DNA of 14,064 nucleotides, from NCBI GenBank assembly GCA_009885665.1, contig VFKI01000023.1:1-14064 (forward strand), written 5' to 3'. The position numbers and the translations under genes are program-made. Source of the stretch: Gammaproteobacteria bacterium (GTDB taxonomy: Bacteria; Pseudomonadota; Gammaproteobacteria; DSM-16500). Shown in pieces: positions 1 to 6,471 of this stretch; within the stretch, counting starts at the first letter, position 1, and each line of letters begins with the position of its first letter. The notes beneath the pieces were generated by a model, which did not search any database, was not told the origin of the DNA, and saw only the letters and a program-made list of their open reading frames with translations.

Positions 1-106
1 CGTTGAAAATGCGTTTTGAATGCTCATTTACGAGTGTGTAAACTGCGCTTTAAAACGCATTTTCGCCTCGATTTATACAAAAAATACTTTGGTGCGGAAT
101 GCCGGC
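1..106 (+). mobile_element. MITE-like element, family A, partial copy at window edge
   Basis: This stretch aligns without gaps to 7085-7190, with 98 of 106 positions identical by my count. It ends in the same terminal repeat, GGTGCGGAATGCCGGC (91-106). The left terminal repeat, seen in the other copy at 7047-7062, would lie outside the window. Inside is a perfect 12-bp inverted repeat (6-17, AAAATGCGTTTT, against 52-63) that could fold into a long hairpin. No protein is encoded. It is interpreted as a non-autonomous miniature element moved by a transposase encoded elsewhere. Confidence 0.8.
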
Positions 107-553
107 ATAAGCAAAACTTTTGGTTTTTAGCGACTAATCCATCAATATAGTAAAAATAATAACATTTTTACTCCAAAAGTAGCAATTCCCGCTGAGCATT
201 TTTCCCTGCCTATTTGGTTGTCACATGAAGCCGTAGGCTGAGTAACGCATATACTGCGATTGATATGAATTTTTAGCGCTGCAATATCTGATTTATGTGA
301 CAACCGGATAGGCAGGAAATTTTTCGCAAAAAATTTCCCCAAGATGGCCGTTTATCGGGGGGCTGAGCGATTGTGAAGCTTTTCTTTATTGGGACATTTT
401 TTCTCTTGCTGCTTCAGGGCATTCCCTCTCCCGCTTGCGGGAGCAACTGCGTTTCCGGTCAAGCGTTTTTTTACTGAATTATGGCTTTTTCCAAGCCGCA
501 CCATCGCGACCATCATACCTGCACAACAAAACAAGCTCTGCTATTCGCTTCTC
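107..553. other. Intergenic region without a recognisable gene
   Basis: This 447-base stretch lies downstream of dotB. It holds an inverted-repeat element (205-316) and a small GC-rich palindrome, CTCCCGC-TT-GCGGGAG (428-443). Short open frames exist on both strands (for example 142-342 and 352-534, minus). They resemble no family I know and lie over repeats, so I do not call them genes. I see no T-rich intrinsic terminator for dotB. What lies left of the window is unknown. Confidence 0.6.
205..316. repeat. Inverted-repeat (MITE-like) element, family C
   Basis: A 22-base arm at 205-226, beginning CCTGCCTAT and ending GTTGTCACAT, is repeated in inverse orientation at 295-316 with 20 of 22 positions matching. 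The 68 bases between contain no gene. ATTTTTC occurs just outside the left arm (198-204) and again at 319-325, two bases outside the right arm, as a possible target duplication. Only one copy is in the window, so mobility is inferred from structure alone. A regulatory RNA hairpin is the alternative. Confidence 0.5.
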
Positions 554-1699
554 CTACACCCCAGCATCCTTATCCGCGCTGGCATCGACGCCAGCGATGA
601 CTTCATATTGCCGCTGGGTAATCAAGCCGGCAGAGAGTTTTTCATGCGCATCGCGTTCAATCGTCTGGCCGTGTTCGCGCAATAAGGTGCGCGCGAGGGC
701 AGTGACGTTTTCTGGATCGGTTTCTAATAAAGCATCACGGATTTTTTCATCAAACACTAAATATTCACGTAATGCCACGCGCTTGCCATCAACGGTCGGC
801 ACCAAACGCTGCGAAACAACTAAGCGGATGGTTTCAATAATATCAATCGTGCGGCCATGGCGTTCTTCGGCCGGAAATGAGGTGACTAAACGACGCAATG
901 TTTCTGCCACACCATTACTGTGCAGCGTGGTGTAAACGGGGTGACCCGTCATGGCGGCTTCCATGACTGCGCCTATCGTTTCGGCATCACGCGCTTCACC
1001 CACTAGAATCAACCGCGGTTTACGCCGCAACGCATTACGCACACCCGCCGCAAAACTCGGCAAATGACGCGGAATTTCTGATTGGCTGACGACGCTGGAA
1101 ATTTTTTCAACCGAGTCATACACAAATTCGATCGGCGCTTCATACGTCAAAACTTTACGGTGGCTTTCTGGGTCTTCCACAATGGTGCGAATGATGGCGG
1201 CAAGTAGCGTGCTCTTACCCGAACCGGTTGCACCCGTGATGTAGACCACGCCTTGATCTGGCATCAGCGCTTGTAAAATATTTTGCGGCAATTTCATGCT
1301 GTCTAAACGCGGTGGTTCGGAGGGAATGGTACGCGCGGTAATTTGTATGCCATCATGGCCTTCGACTTGACACGCGGTGGCATTAATACGAAATCGATAG
1401 CGATCCGAACGATTTGGACGTATTTCATAATGCGTATCAATATCCTTGCCTGACAACAGCTGCGCCATGCCGTTGGGGCCATAAATCGCATTAATGACAT
1501 CGCCCACTTCCGGATTGGAGAGCTTGCGCCGCGTGACACGGCGTAAGCGACCATAAATTTCGGCAATAATCGGTTCATCTGTTTGGAAGGTGATGTCAGA
1601 CGCGCCTAGCTTGACGCTGTGCATCAAAATCTCATCCGCCGTCTCAATCGCTAAGCGAATCGGCTCATGCGGAAAAATAAAGTCACCCGGCGTAACCAT
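554..1699 (-). CDS. dotB: DotB, type IVB secretion system cytoplasmic ATPase
   Basis: Encodes a 381-residue secretion ATPase of the PilT/VirB11 class that powers effector export by the Dot/Icm type IVB apparatus, docking at the inner membrane from the cytoplasm. The N-terminal domain (about 1-130) is PAS-like in this family. The C-terminal RecA-like domain shows a Walker A motif GATGSGKST (156-164), an Asp box around TYEAPIEF (185-192), a Walker B region ILVGEARD with Glu235 (231-238) and a His box TTLHSN (257-262). Length matches DotB of Legionella (about 377). The start ATG has GGAG ten bases upstream. It is the third gene of a dotD-dotC-dotB set but is separated from dotC by 161 bases, unlike the overlapping dotD-dotC pair. 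PilT is less likely given the dotC/dotD neighbours. Confidence 0.95.
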   Translation of the reverse strand: MVTPGDFIFPHEPIRLAIETADEILMHSVKLGASDITFQTDEPIIAEIYGRLRRVTRRKLSNPEVGDVINAIYGPNGMAQLLSGKDIDTHYEIRPNRSDRYRFRINATACQVEGHDGIQITARTIPSEPPRLDSMKLPQNILQALMPDQGVVYITGATGSGKSTLLAAIIRTIVEDPESHRKVLTYEAPIEFVYDSVEKISSVVSQSEIPRHLPSFAAGVRNALRRKPRLILVGEARDAETIGAVMEAAMTGHPVYTTLHSNGVAETLRRLVTSFPAEERHGRTIDIIETIRLVVSQRLVPTVDGKRVALREYLVFDEKIRDALLETDPENVTALARTLLREHGQTIERDAHEKLSAGLITQRQYEVIAGVDASADKDAGV

Positions 1700-1860
1700 T
1701 CAGCACGATCTCCAAAAAATATCAGCGCGGCCAGAAGTAACCTGACTTTGCGCGATGGGGGTTTCCAAAGGGGAAGAATCGCGATTCTCCCCTTTTGGTG
1801 GCGTAACGAGGGCTTGGCCCGAGTAGCCATCCGAAATAGTTGTCACCTGGTAAGTGCGTA
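1700..1860 (-). other. dotC-dotB spacer with imperfect palindrome
   Basis: This 161-base gap lies inside an otherwise tight secretion gene set. An imperfect palindrome spans about 1765-1798. Its centre GAATCG/CGATTC is perfect, followed by GGGGA/TCCCC with one bulged base and outer CCAAA/TTTTGG. No T-run follows on either strand, so it is not a standard intrinsic terminator. It could be an mRNA processing or stabilising hairpin, a protein site or a small repeat. The function is unknown. Confidence 0.55.
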
Positions 1861-2670
1861 TCAGTCATGTTTCACCACAATTGCGTGCCAGCTATTGCTA
1901 TCCGTCTGCAATTTCGGCAGTACGGTAATGCGCAATACTTGGTCATTGATATGCATGTTAGCACCATCACCTGTCACACCTAAATCAGTATGCGAGACAT
2001 AAGGTGCGCTGACCATATGCTCTTGCAATAATTTACGATAGAGGATCATGCCGCTGTAATCACGTTTTAAACGCGCTAGATTTTGCTGAAAAATGCTATA
2101 CGCTTGCTCTATGCCTTTTTGCCAGCCACGACTCACCGCGTCACGCCACAGCTTACGTTCGGCGTTAGTGCGCGGTAACAATACGCGATCAGGCAACGCA
2201 GGTTTGCTATAGTGCAGCCAAATATATTCGCGCCAATTGGGCGGCGTCGTGACAAAGCGCGCTTGTTTGACGATTTCATAGGTTTTATCCGAAACACGCA
2301 AAGTGTCAGGATCAGCAAGATTGGCATTGTTGTTACTTTCGACCAATACCGGTGGCATAACGGCGTGTGGTAATAACATGCCATTAAAGTTGTAGATGGT
2401 TTCCAATTGCCAACGATCTTTTTCAAGACGGCCGTCGATTTCATCTGCCGCCCACGCTAGCCCGCCTTGGGCACCGAGGGATAAGGCGGTATCTTCCAAA
2501 GCTTGACGACGGATGTGACCGACGCCGCCGCTCGCATCCGGAATGCCTGTTTGCGAAGTGGCCAATGCTTGTAAGCCTGCTAATGTGTTGGTGTCAGCAG
2601 CACGATGTGACGCACAGCCGGTGAGTAATAGGCTGCTTAACAGAAACGCGGCGAGATTAATTCTTTGCAT
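1861..2670 (-). CDS. dotC: DotC, outer-membrane lipoprotein of Dot/Icm core complex
   Basis: Encodes 269 residues beginning with a lipoprotein signal: basic start MQRIN, a hydrophobic stretch, then lipobox LLTGC with Cys19 as the predicted lipidated residue. In Legionella, DotC and DotD are lipoproteins that help place DotH in the outer membrane and build the core complex. The region after the signal carries DotC-family sequence, for example the block around residues 95-135 ending in LADPDTLRVSDKTYEIVKQA and the following PPNWREYIWLHYSKP, which I recognise as typical. It is somewhat shorter than the Legionella protein (about 303). The start overlaps the end of dotD by 14 bases, indicating co-transcription and probably translational coupling. 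The DotC assignment rests on family recognition plus the dotD/dotB neighbours. Confidence 0.92.
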   Translation of the reverse strand: MQRINLAAFLLSSLLLTGCASHRAADTNTLAGLQALATSQTGIPDASGGVGHIRRQALEDTALSLGAQGGLAWAADEIDGRLEKDRWQLETIYNFNGMLLPHAVMPPVLVESNNNANLADPDTLRVSDKTYEIVKQARFVTTPPNWREYIWLHYSKPALPDRVLLPRTNAERKLWRDAVSRGWQKGIEQAYSIFQQNLARLKRDYSGMILYRKLLQEHMVSAPYVSHTDLGVTGDGANMHINDQVLRITVLPKLQTDSNSWHAIVVKHD

Positions 2671-3136
2671 AGCGTAACTCTATAACGCGGCTGCCGGGGA
2701 AAACCAATACATTGGCGCGTCGGCCGCATTGATAGCCGACATCACGTAAAATATCGGCAATCATCATGTTTTTGTCATATACCGTTACTAACACTGGAAT
2801 GGCGGGGGGCGCACCGAGTACGCGTAAACGATAGCCGGTGGCGTGGGCAATTTCACGCACTAAAGGTTCAACGGGTCCTGACCAGTCGACGGACGTGAGC
2901 CCTGCCATGCCGTAACTGGCAGGCGCTGGCGGCGGTGCAGTCGGCGGCAGCGGGTGCGCGGCTTGCGCTGTTTCGGACAAGCTCGAAATTGCGCGGCTGA
3001 CAGAAAACGATGCTTCCGACAAGGAATCTTGCATTGGGTCGGGGGGCGGTGTGGAGGCGTGCAAAGGTGCACACGCGGTCAATTGCGTGCAAAGATAAAG
3101 CATGGCTGAAATAATCGCCGCGATCTTGAGTTTCAT
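2657..3136 (-). CDS. dotD: DotD, outer-membrane lipoprotein of Dot/Icm core complex
   Basis: Encodes 159 residues (Legionella DotD is about 163). A signal peptide ends in lipobox LTAC with Cys22. A proline- and alanine-rich linker (about 23-75, with runs such as PPPAPA) would span from the membrane anchor. The C-terminal part (about 85-155) is the folded domain, which in DotD resembles the N0 domain of secretins. It contains the conserved-looking stretches SGPVEPLVREIAHATGY and VTVYDKNMMIADILRDVGYQ. The role is assembly of the outer-membrane ring with DotC and DotH. It is first in the dotDCB set, with AGGA about 11 bases before the ATG and a plausible promoter at 3189-3218. Confidence 0.92.
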   Translation of the reverse strand: MKLKIAAIISAMLYLCTQLTACAPLHASTPPPDPMQDSLSEASFSVSRAISSLSETAQAAHPLPPTAPPPAPASYGMAGLTSVDWSGPVEPLVREIAHATGYRLRVLGAPPAIPVLVTVYDKNMMIADILRDVGYQCGRRANVLVFPGSRVIELRYAKN

Positions 3137-3188
3137 AAGGCAAAATATCCTGAAACGTCTGTCATAGAAGTGGAAATGATTGAGATTG

Positions 3189-3218
3189 ATTGAATCAGGA
3201 ATTGTAAGTCTGTGTCAA
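3189..3218 (-). promoter_or_regulatory. Candidate sigma-70 promoter for dotDCB
   Basis: On the minus strand a perfect -35 box TTGACA (3218-3213) is followed after 18 bases by TTCAAT (3194-3189), which matches four of six positions of TATAAT. It points at dotD, about 50 bases upstream of its ATG. The weak -10 box keeps confidence low, and regulators known for dot/icm genes in relatives could act here instead. Confidence 0.4.
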
Positions 3219-3248
3219 GCGTATTAGGATAAGACATTCAGGTATCTA

Positions 3249-3377
3249 CTACAAAAGATAGGGCAGGGGAACTGAGTACGCGGCAAACTGCATGAAATGA
3301 GCGTCATGAGGGGAGAGCTGCGCTTTCTCCCCTCCCGACACCCACCCCATCGCAACCTTATACCCTATTTTTTTATC
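3249..3377 (+). repeat. Repeat family B, copy 1, with strong hairpin
   Basis: This copy lies between dotD and icmT. The left end CTACAAAAGATAGGG (3249-3263) is inversely matched near the right end (3363-3376, reading ATAAAAAAATAGGG on the other strand). Inside is a perfect 9-bp stem, GAGGGGAGA (3308-3316) with TCTCCCCTC (3326-3334). A 31-base core (3313-3343) is identical to 5899-5929 in copy 2, and the order of blocks is conserved. No coding potential was seen. It is interpreted as a small non-autonomous element; its boundaries are approximate. Confidence 0.65.
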
Positions 3378-3402
3378 ATTAAACATTTATAGGAAACTTG
3401 AC

Positions 3403-3645
3403 ATGGCACATTGGCGCGACTCAGCAAGAAATGTTCGACTCTGGATTGTGGATTATCGCGCGTGTTTTCCGTTATTTTTATTTTTAATTCATATTCGCTT
3501 GTGGACGTTTGCGGTTGCAGTGTTAACCACTGCATTTTTTGCCGCGTTGGAGCGCTATGGTTTTACGGTTGCGGTATTTTCGCGTTGGTTGCGCGCGTAT
3601 ATTGCCGGTCCGCGTAAAATTGCCAAACCTTGGTGGAGTCGATAA
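3403..3645 (+). CDS. icmT: IcmT, small inner-membrane component of Dot/Icm system
   Basis: Encodes 80 residues. The family pattern is clear: N-terminal AHWRDSAR, then VDYRACFPLFLFLIHIRLWTF, a hydrophobic stretch (about 21-50) able to form one or two membrane segments, ALERYGF, and the C-terminal GPRKIAKPWW block. Legionella IcmT is a similarly small protein (about 86 residues) required for effector export and linked to pore formation and egress. AGGAA lies about seven bases before the ATG. icmS follows two bases after the stop, so the pair is certainly one transcript. It is divergent from dotDCB, with a family B repeat in the shared upstream region. Confidence 0.93.
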   Translation: MAHWRDSARNVRLWIVDYRACFPLFLFLIHIRLWTFAVAVLTTAFFAALERYGFTVAVFSRWLRAYIAGPRKIAKPWWSR

Positions 3646-3647
3646 GC

Positions 3648-3989
3648 ATGGCAGATATATCAGAAAAATTAGCCAAAGTGGCGCGTGCCATGGGCGCTAA
3701 CTTTAGTTTAAATGGCCGTCCGCTCACGCTGGATGAGGTTTTTTCGTCAACGGGATTATTGCCCGGCATTGCGCGGCGTGCCGATCAATTGTGTTCGTTG
3801 TGTCTGGGCTACGGTTTGGGCGCGAATTTTGAGGAAGCGGAAGGATCGCTGTTGGGTAATCGCGTTGCGTTCGATGATATTACCCCGGATGTGCTGCGCT
3901 TATTGTGTATGACTGATGTGTTGCATGAATTGGCGCAATCAACGCCGCGCGGCGGCATTACGCCGATGGATCAGCTGATGTATGATTGA
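3648..3989 (+). CDS. icmS: IcmS, Dot/Icm effector chaperone
   Basis: Encodes 113 residues from the ATG two bases after the icmT stop, preceded by GGAG (3635-3638) with nine bases between. A longer in-frame start at 3630 would lie inside icmT and is rejected. The segment FSSTGLLPGIARRADQLCSL (32-51), LGYGLGANFEEAEGSLLGNR, and the end VLRLLCMTDVLHEL...TPMDQLMYD are near-diagnostic of IcmS. Legionella IcmS is 114 residues and acidic, and works with IcmW as an adaptor that presents effectors to the DotL coupling complex in the cytoplasm. No icmR, icmQ or icmP follows: the next gene is convergent gpsA, so the partner genes must be elsewhere. Confidence 0.95.
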   Translation: MADISEKLAKVARAMGANFSLNGRPLTLDEVFSSTGLLPGIARRADQLCSLCLGYGLGANFEEAEGSLLGNRVAFDDITPDVLRLLCMTDVLHELAQSTPRGGITPMDQLMYD

Positions 3990-4000
3990 GTGCGAACCCG

Positions 4001-4020
4001 CACCCGCCAGGCGGCGGGTG
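4001..4020. terminator. Hairpin between convergent icmS and gpsA
   Basis: A perfect 8-bp GC-rich stem CACCCGCC/GGCGGGTG with a four-base loop AGGC sits in the 41-base gap between the icmS and gpsA stop codons. Its position suits bidirectional transcription termination. Neither side has a T-run, so it is not a textbook intrinsic terminator and could equally be a small GC-rich repeat. Confidence 0.4.
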
Positions 4021-4030
4021 AGGGCGCATG

Positions 4031-5044
4031 TTATGACACAATCTGTTTCGCCGTCACCACCGCATGCATCTTATTTTCCAATAATTGCTGCATCCCTTGT
4101 CGCGGCGTCACTTCACCATTTAACACAGCAAAAACCATTGCGACAATTGGCATGTGTATATCATAACGCTGTGCAAGGGCAATGACTTGCGCCACATTGT
4201 GCTTGCCTTCGACCACTTGGCTGATCGCTGTTTCTGCTTGTTGGCTGTCTTCGCCGCGGCCGATGGCAAGGCCAAATCGACGATTACGCGATTGATCATC
4301 AGTGGCTGTCAGAATTAAATCGCCTAAACCAGATAATCCCATAAAAGTGTCATGTTTACCGCCCATCGCCGTGCCGAGGCTAATCATTTCGGTTAAACCA
4401 TTCGTCAATAACGCGCTGCGTGCATTGGCGCCTAACTGTAAACCATCATTGATGCCAGCGGCGATCGCAATGACATTTTTGATGACGCCCCCCATTTGTG
4501 TGCCCATCATGTCGGCGCAGGCCTGAATGCGTAAGTGAGCGTGATTTAATTCTGCGGCAAGAGAGATGGCGTAATCGGCAGGATGACTGGCAAGCGCAAC
4601 AGCGGCAGGTAAGCCTTGCGCAATTTCACGCGCAAATGTAGGGCCGGACAATACCGCATACGGCCGTGTTTTTCCCAATATTTCTATGGCAATTTCATGT
4701 AAACACTGACCCGTGTTGGGATCCAAGCCTTTGCTTGCCCAAATAATGCCAGTATGCGCATCGAGCAATGGCTGCAAGCTTTGCGCCACACTGCGAAATG
4801 CACCTGAAGGCACCGCAATCAAAATATACGTGGCATCTTGAATAGCCTCTGCCAATGCGATGACAGCTTGTAAGTTATTAGGAAAAGCGTGCGGCAGATA
4901 AGCGCTGTTACAGCGCGTGCGCTGTATGCTTTCTATCTGCGCGCGATCATTACTCCATAGCCGCACTTGCATATCGCAACGCGCGAAATGTAGTGCCAGC
5001 GCCGTCCCCCATGAGCCGGCGCCTAGAATGGCAATTTTTTTCAT
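4031..5044 (-). CDS. gpsA: Glycerol-3-phosphate dehydrogenase [NAD(P)+]
   Basis: Encodes 337 residues. It reduces dihydroxyacetone phosphate to sn-glycerol-3-phosphate, the backbone of membrane phospholipids, in the cytoplasm. The N-terminal Rossmann domain begins MKKIAILGAGSWGTALA with dinucleotide motif GAGSWG (8-13). Other family marks are WASKG (102-106, Lys105), SGPTFARE (133-140), GGVIKNVIAIAAG with the catalytic-type Lys189, and GLSGLGDLILT (236-246). Length is normal for the family. It is the last gene of the rhodanese-grxC-secB-gpsA set, 12 bases after secB with GGA just upstream of its ATG. This order is common in gammaproteobacteria. It ends 41 bases from icmS on the opposite strand. 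Confidence 0.97.
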   Translation of the reverse strand: MKKIAILGAGSWGTALALHFARCDMQVRLWSNDRAQIESIQRTRCNSAYLPHAFPNNLQAVIALAEAIQDATYILIAVPSGAFRSVAQSLQPLLDAHTGIIWASKGLDPNTGQCLHEIAIEILGKTRPYAVLSGPTFAREIAQGLPAAVALASHPADYAISLAAELNHAHLRIQACADMMGTQMGGVIKNVIAIAAGINDGLQLGANARSALLTNGLTEMISLGTAMGGKHDTFMGLSGLGDLILTATDDQSRNRRFGLAIGRGEDSQQAETAISQVVEGKHNVAQVIALAQRYDIHMPIVAMVFAVLNGEVTPRQGMQQLLENKMHAVVTAKQIVS

Positions 5045-5056
5045 GTTTATTCCATT

Positions 5057-5542
5057 TTAATGAATAACGGTGCCTGTTTCCGTCGTGTCCTTTTGTGTTT
5101 GGCTATTCAAATGCTGAGCATATAAAGCATCAAAATTGACAGGTGCCAAAATCAATTGTGGGAAACCGCCACGCACCACGAGGTCAGAAATAACTTCACG
5201 TGCATAAGGGAACAAAATGTTCGGACAAAAACTGCCGAGCATTTGTTTCAATTGTTCATCGGGTAAACCAGAAATTTCGAAAATGCCCGCATAATGAACT
5301 TCGACAACAAAGGCAGATTTCTTATTGCTCTTGACGGTGGCGGTAATGGTCAACACGACTTCGTGGAAGTTGTCTTTGATGCGATTCGTCTTGGTTTCTA
5401 AGTTTAATTCAACTTCTGGCTTCCATTCTTCTTCGAACGTATGGGGCACGTTAGGCGCTTCGTAAGAAGCATCTTTGACATATAAACGTTGAATTTCAAA
5501 TTTTGGTTGGCTGCCAGTGGCAGTGTTCAGGGTTTCAGACAT
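5057..5542 (-). CDS. secB: SecB, protein-export chaperone
   Basis: Encodes 161 residues, a normal SecB length. SecB is a cytoplasmic homotetramer that keeps precursor proteins unfolded and hands them to SecA at the Sec translocon. Diagnostic stretches are FEIQRLYVKDASYEAPNVP (15-33), FEEEWKPEVELNLET (36-50), FEISGLPDEQLKQML (88-102) and CPNILFPYAREVISDLVVRG (106-125) followed by GFPQLILAPVNFDALY (126-141). The C-terminal tail is acidic and Thr-rich, as expected for the SecA-contacting region. It lies 11 bases after grxC and 12 bases before gpsA, so all three are surely co-transcribed. Confidence 0.97.
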   Translation of the reverse strand: MSETLNTATGSQPKFEIQRLYVKDASYEAPNVPHTFEEEWKPEVELNLETKTNRIKDNFHEVVLTITATVKSNKKSAFVVEVHYAGIFEISGLPDEQLKQMLGSFCPNILFPYAREVISDLVVRGGFPQLILAPVNFDALYAQHLNSQTQKDTTETGTVIH

Positions 5543-5553
5543 TGCTAAGATCC

Positions 5554-5811
5554 TTATTGATTGAGTAAAGGGAGAAGTTTGCCCGCTTTATCTAAAGCGG
5601 AAAGATCATCATAACCACCGATCAGTTGATCATTAATAAAAATTTGCGGCACAGTGCGTCGGCCATTACTTAGGCGCAACATTTCATCGCGTTTGGCTTC
5701 ATCTTGGTCTATGCGAAATTCAGTGTAGGATGCACCGTGACTGTCGAGTAATTGTTTTGCCCATTCACAATAGGGGCAGACGGCTTTACTATAAATCACT
5801 ATTCTTGCCAT
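5554..5811 (-). CDS. grxC: Glutaredoxin 3
   Basis: Encodes 85 residues of a single-domain dithiol glutaredoxin, which reduces disulfides and glutathionylated proteins using glutathione. The active site CPYC is at 12-15, the glutathione-binding TVPQIFI with its cis-proline at 53-59, and GGYDDL at 65-70. Size and motifs fit GrxC. The ATG is preceded by AAGGA eight bases away. It sits directly before secB (11-base gap). A 174-base gap containing repeat B copy 2 separates it from the upstream rhodanese gene, so it may need read-through of the repeat or its own promoter. Confidence 0.95.
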   Translation of the reverse strand: MARIVIYSKAVCPYCEWAKQLLDSHGASYTEFRIDQDEAKRDEMLRLSNGRRTVPQIFINDQLIGGYDDLSALDKAGKLLPLLNQ

Positions 5812-5833
5812 TGTCTATCATCCTTAGGTATTT

Positions 5834-5980
5834 ATTAAAAAAGATAGGGTTGAAGAACTGAAGTCCGCAGCAAGCTGCATTGACGAGCGTCAGGAGGAGA
5901 GAGCTGCGCTTTCTCCCCTCCCGACACCCTCCCCATCGCAGCTTTACCTTACGCTGTATAGGAGATACATCTTTTGTAAT
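5834..5980 (+). repeat. Repeat family B, copy 2
   Basis: This copy lies between the rhodanese gene and grxC, ending five bases before the rhodanese stop codon. The left end ATTAAAAAAGATAGGG (5834-5849) and the right end (5969-5980, reading ATTACAAAAGAT on the other strand) match at 11 of 12 outer positions. The interior is collinear with copy 1, including a 31-base identical core (5899-5929), followed by one mismatch and the shared CCCCATCGCA. The hairpin equivalent to copy 1 has one mismatched pair. No coding potential was seen. Confidence 0.65.
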
Positions 5981-5985
5981 TAGAT

Positions 5986-6411
5986 TCAGGTAGATCCTTT
6001 TATAAGGGGCAAACCTGCATCACGCCAGGCGTTGATGCCGCCCGCTAACAATTGACTGTCGAAGCCGCGCTGTTTTAATAACGTGACACTGCGCGCGGCA
6101 TCCGCTTCGTTCGTCGCGATGACGATAACGGGTTGATTACGTAAGCGTTCGATTTTCTTGCTGTCGGGCAATTCAGCAGCCGGCAGAGAAATGGCGGCTG
6201 TAATATGGCCACTGGCAAAAGCCGCGGGGGTGCGTACATCGATGATGGCCGCTTTGGCGCGATTGATCAGCATGACGGCTTCCGTCGGGGATAAACGTTT
6301 TGCGCCACGTTGCAGGCGGATGAATTCGATCACCACGGCCAGCAAGATGACAACGATGACGGCGGCGGTTAATGCGATATGGTGTTGAAGAAAGAGAAAG
6401 TAATCTTGCAT
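5986..6411 (-). CDS. Membrane-anchored rhodanese-like protein lacking the catalytic cysteine (YibN-like)
   Basis: Encodes 141 residues. An N-terminal membrane segment (about 12-30, rich in Val, Ile, Leu and Ala) is followed by a single rhodanese fold (about 38-138) with the family landmarks IIDVRTPAAFASGHI (56-70), a central beta strand PVIVIAT (94-100) and LAGGINAWRDAGLPL (122-136). The loop after PVIVIAT, where active rhodaneses carry the sulfur-accepting Cys, reads ATNEADAARS. The whole protein contains no cysteine, so sulfurtransferase activity is not expected. The position before grxC-secB-gpsA matches E. coli yibN, a membrane rhodanese whose role is poorly defined. The ATG follows GGAA at good distance. 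A structural or binding role at the membrane is inference. Confidence 0.85.
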   Translation of the reverse strand: MQDYFLFLQHHIALTAAVIVVILLAVVIEFIRLQRGAKRLSPTEAVMLINRAKAAIIDVRTPAAFASGHITAAISLPAAELPDSKKIERLRNQPVIVIATNEADAARSVTLLKQRGFDSQLLAGGINAWRDAGLPLIKGST

Positions 6412-6442
6412 TATGATTTTCCGGTTGCGTTAAGAACGCAGA

Positions 6443-6471
6443 ATTATACACCTTAATAGTATTGACTACAA
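6443..6471 (-). promoter_or_regulatory. Candidate promoter for the rhodanese-grxC-secB-gpsA set
   Basis: On the minus strand a perfect -10 box TATAAT (6448-6443) lies 31 bases before the rhodanese ATG. Seventeen bases upstream is TTGTAG (6471-6466), a weak -35 box that matches TTG only. The TTGTAG hexamer is the end of the family B repeat fragment (6466-6482), so a repeat end appears to supply part of the promoter. Downstream of the -10, GCGTT/AACGC forms a small inverted repeat of unknown meaning. Confidence 0.5.

Noticed and set aside
142..342. Small minus-strand frame of 66 codons
   Set aside because: It lies over the family C inverted repeat and reads as low-information sequence.
428..443. 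Intrinsic terminator for dotB at the CTCCCGC-TT-GCGGGAG palindrome
   Set aside because: No T-run follows on the minus strand, and it lies more than 100 bases past the dotB stop.
352..534. Small minus-strand frame of 60 codons after dotB
   Set aside because: It crosses a GC-rich palindrome, has no recognisable domain and no convincing ribosome site.
1654..1830. Short minus-strand frame starting at ATG 1830 in the dotC-dotB spacer, with a hydrophobic stretch
   Set aside because: It runs into dotB in another frame, is under 60 codons and lacks any recognisable feature. Part of its sequence is the palindrome.
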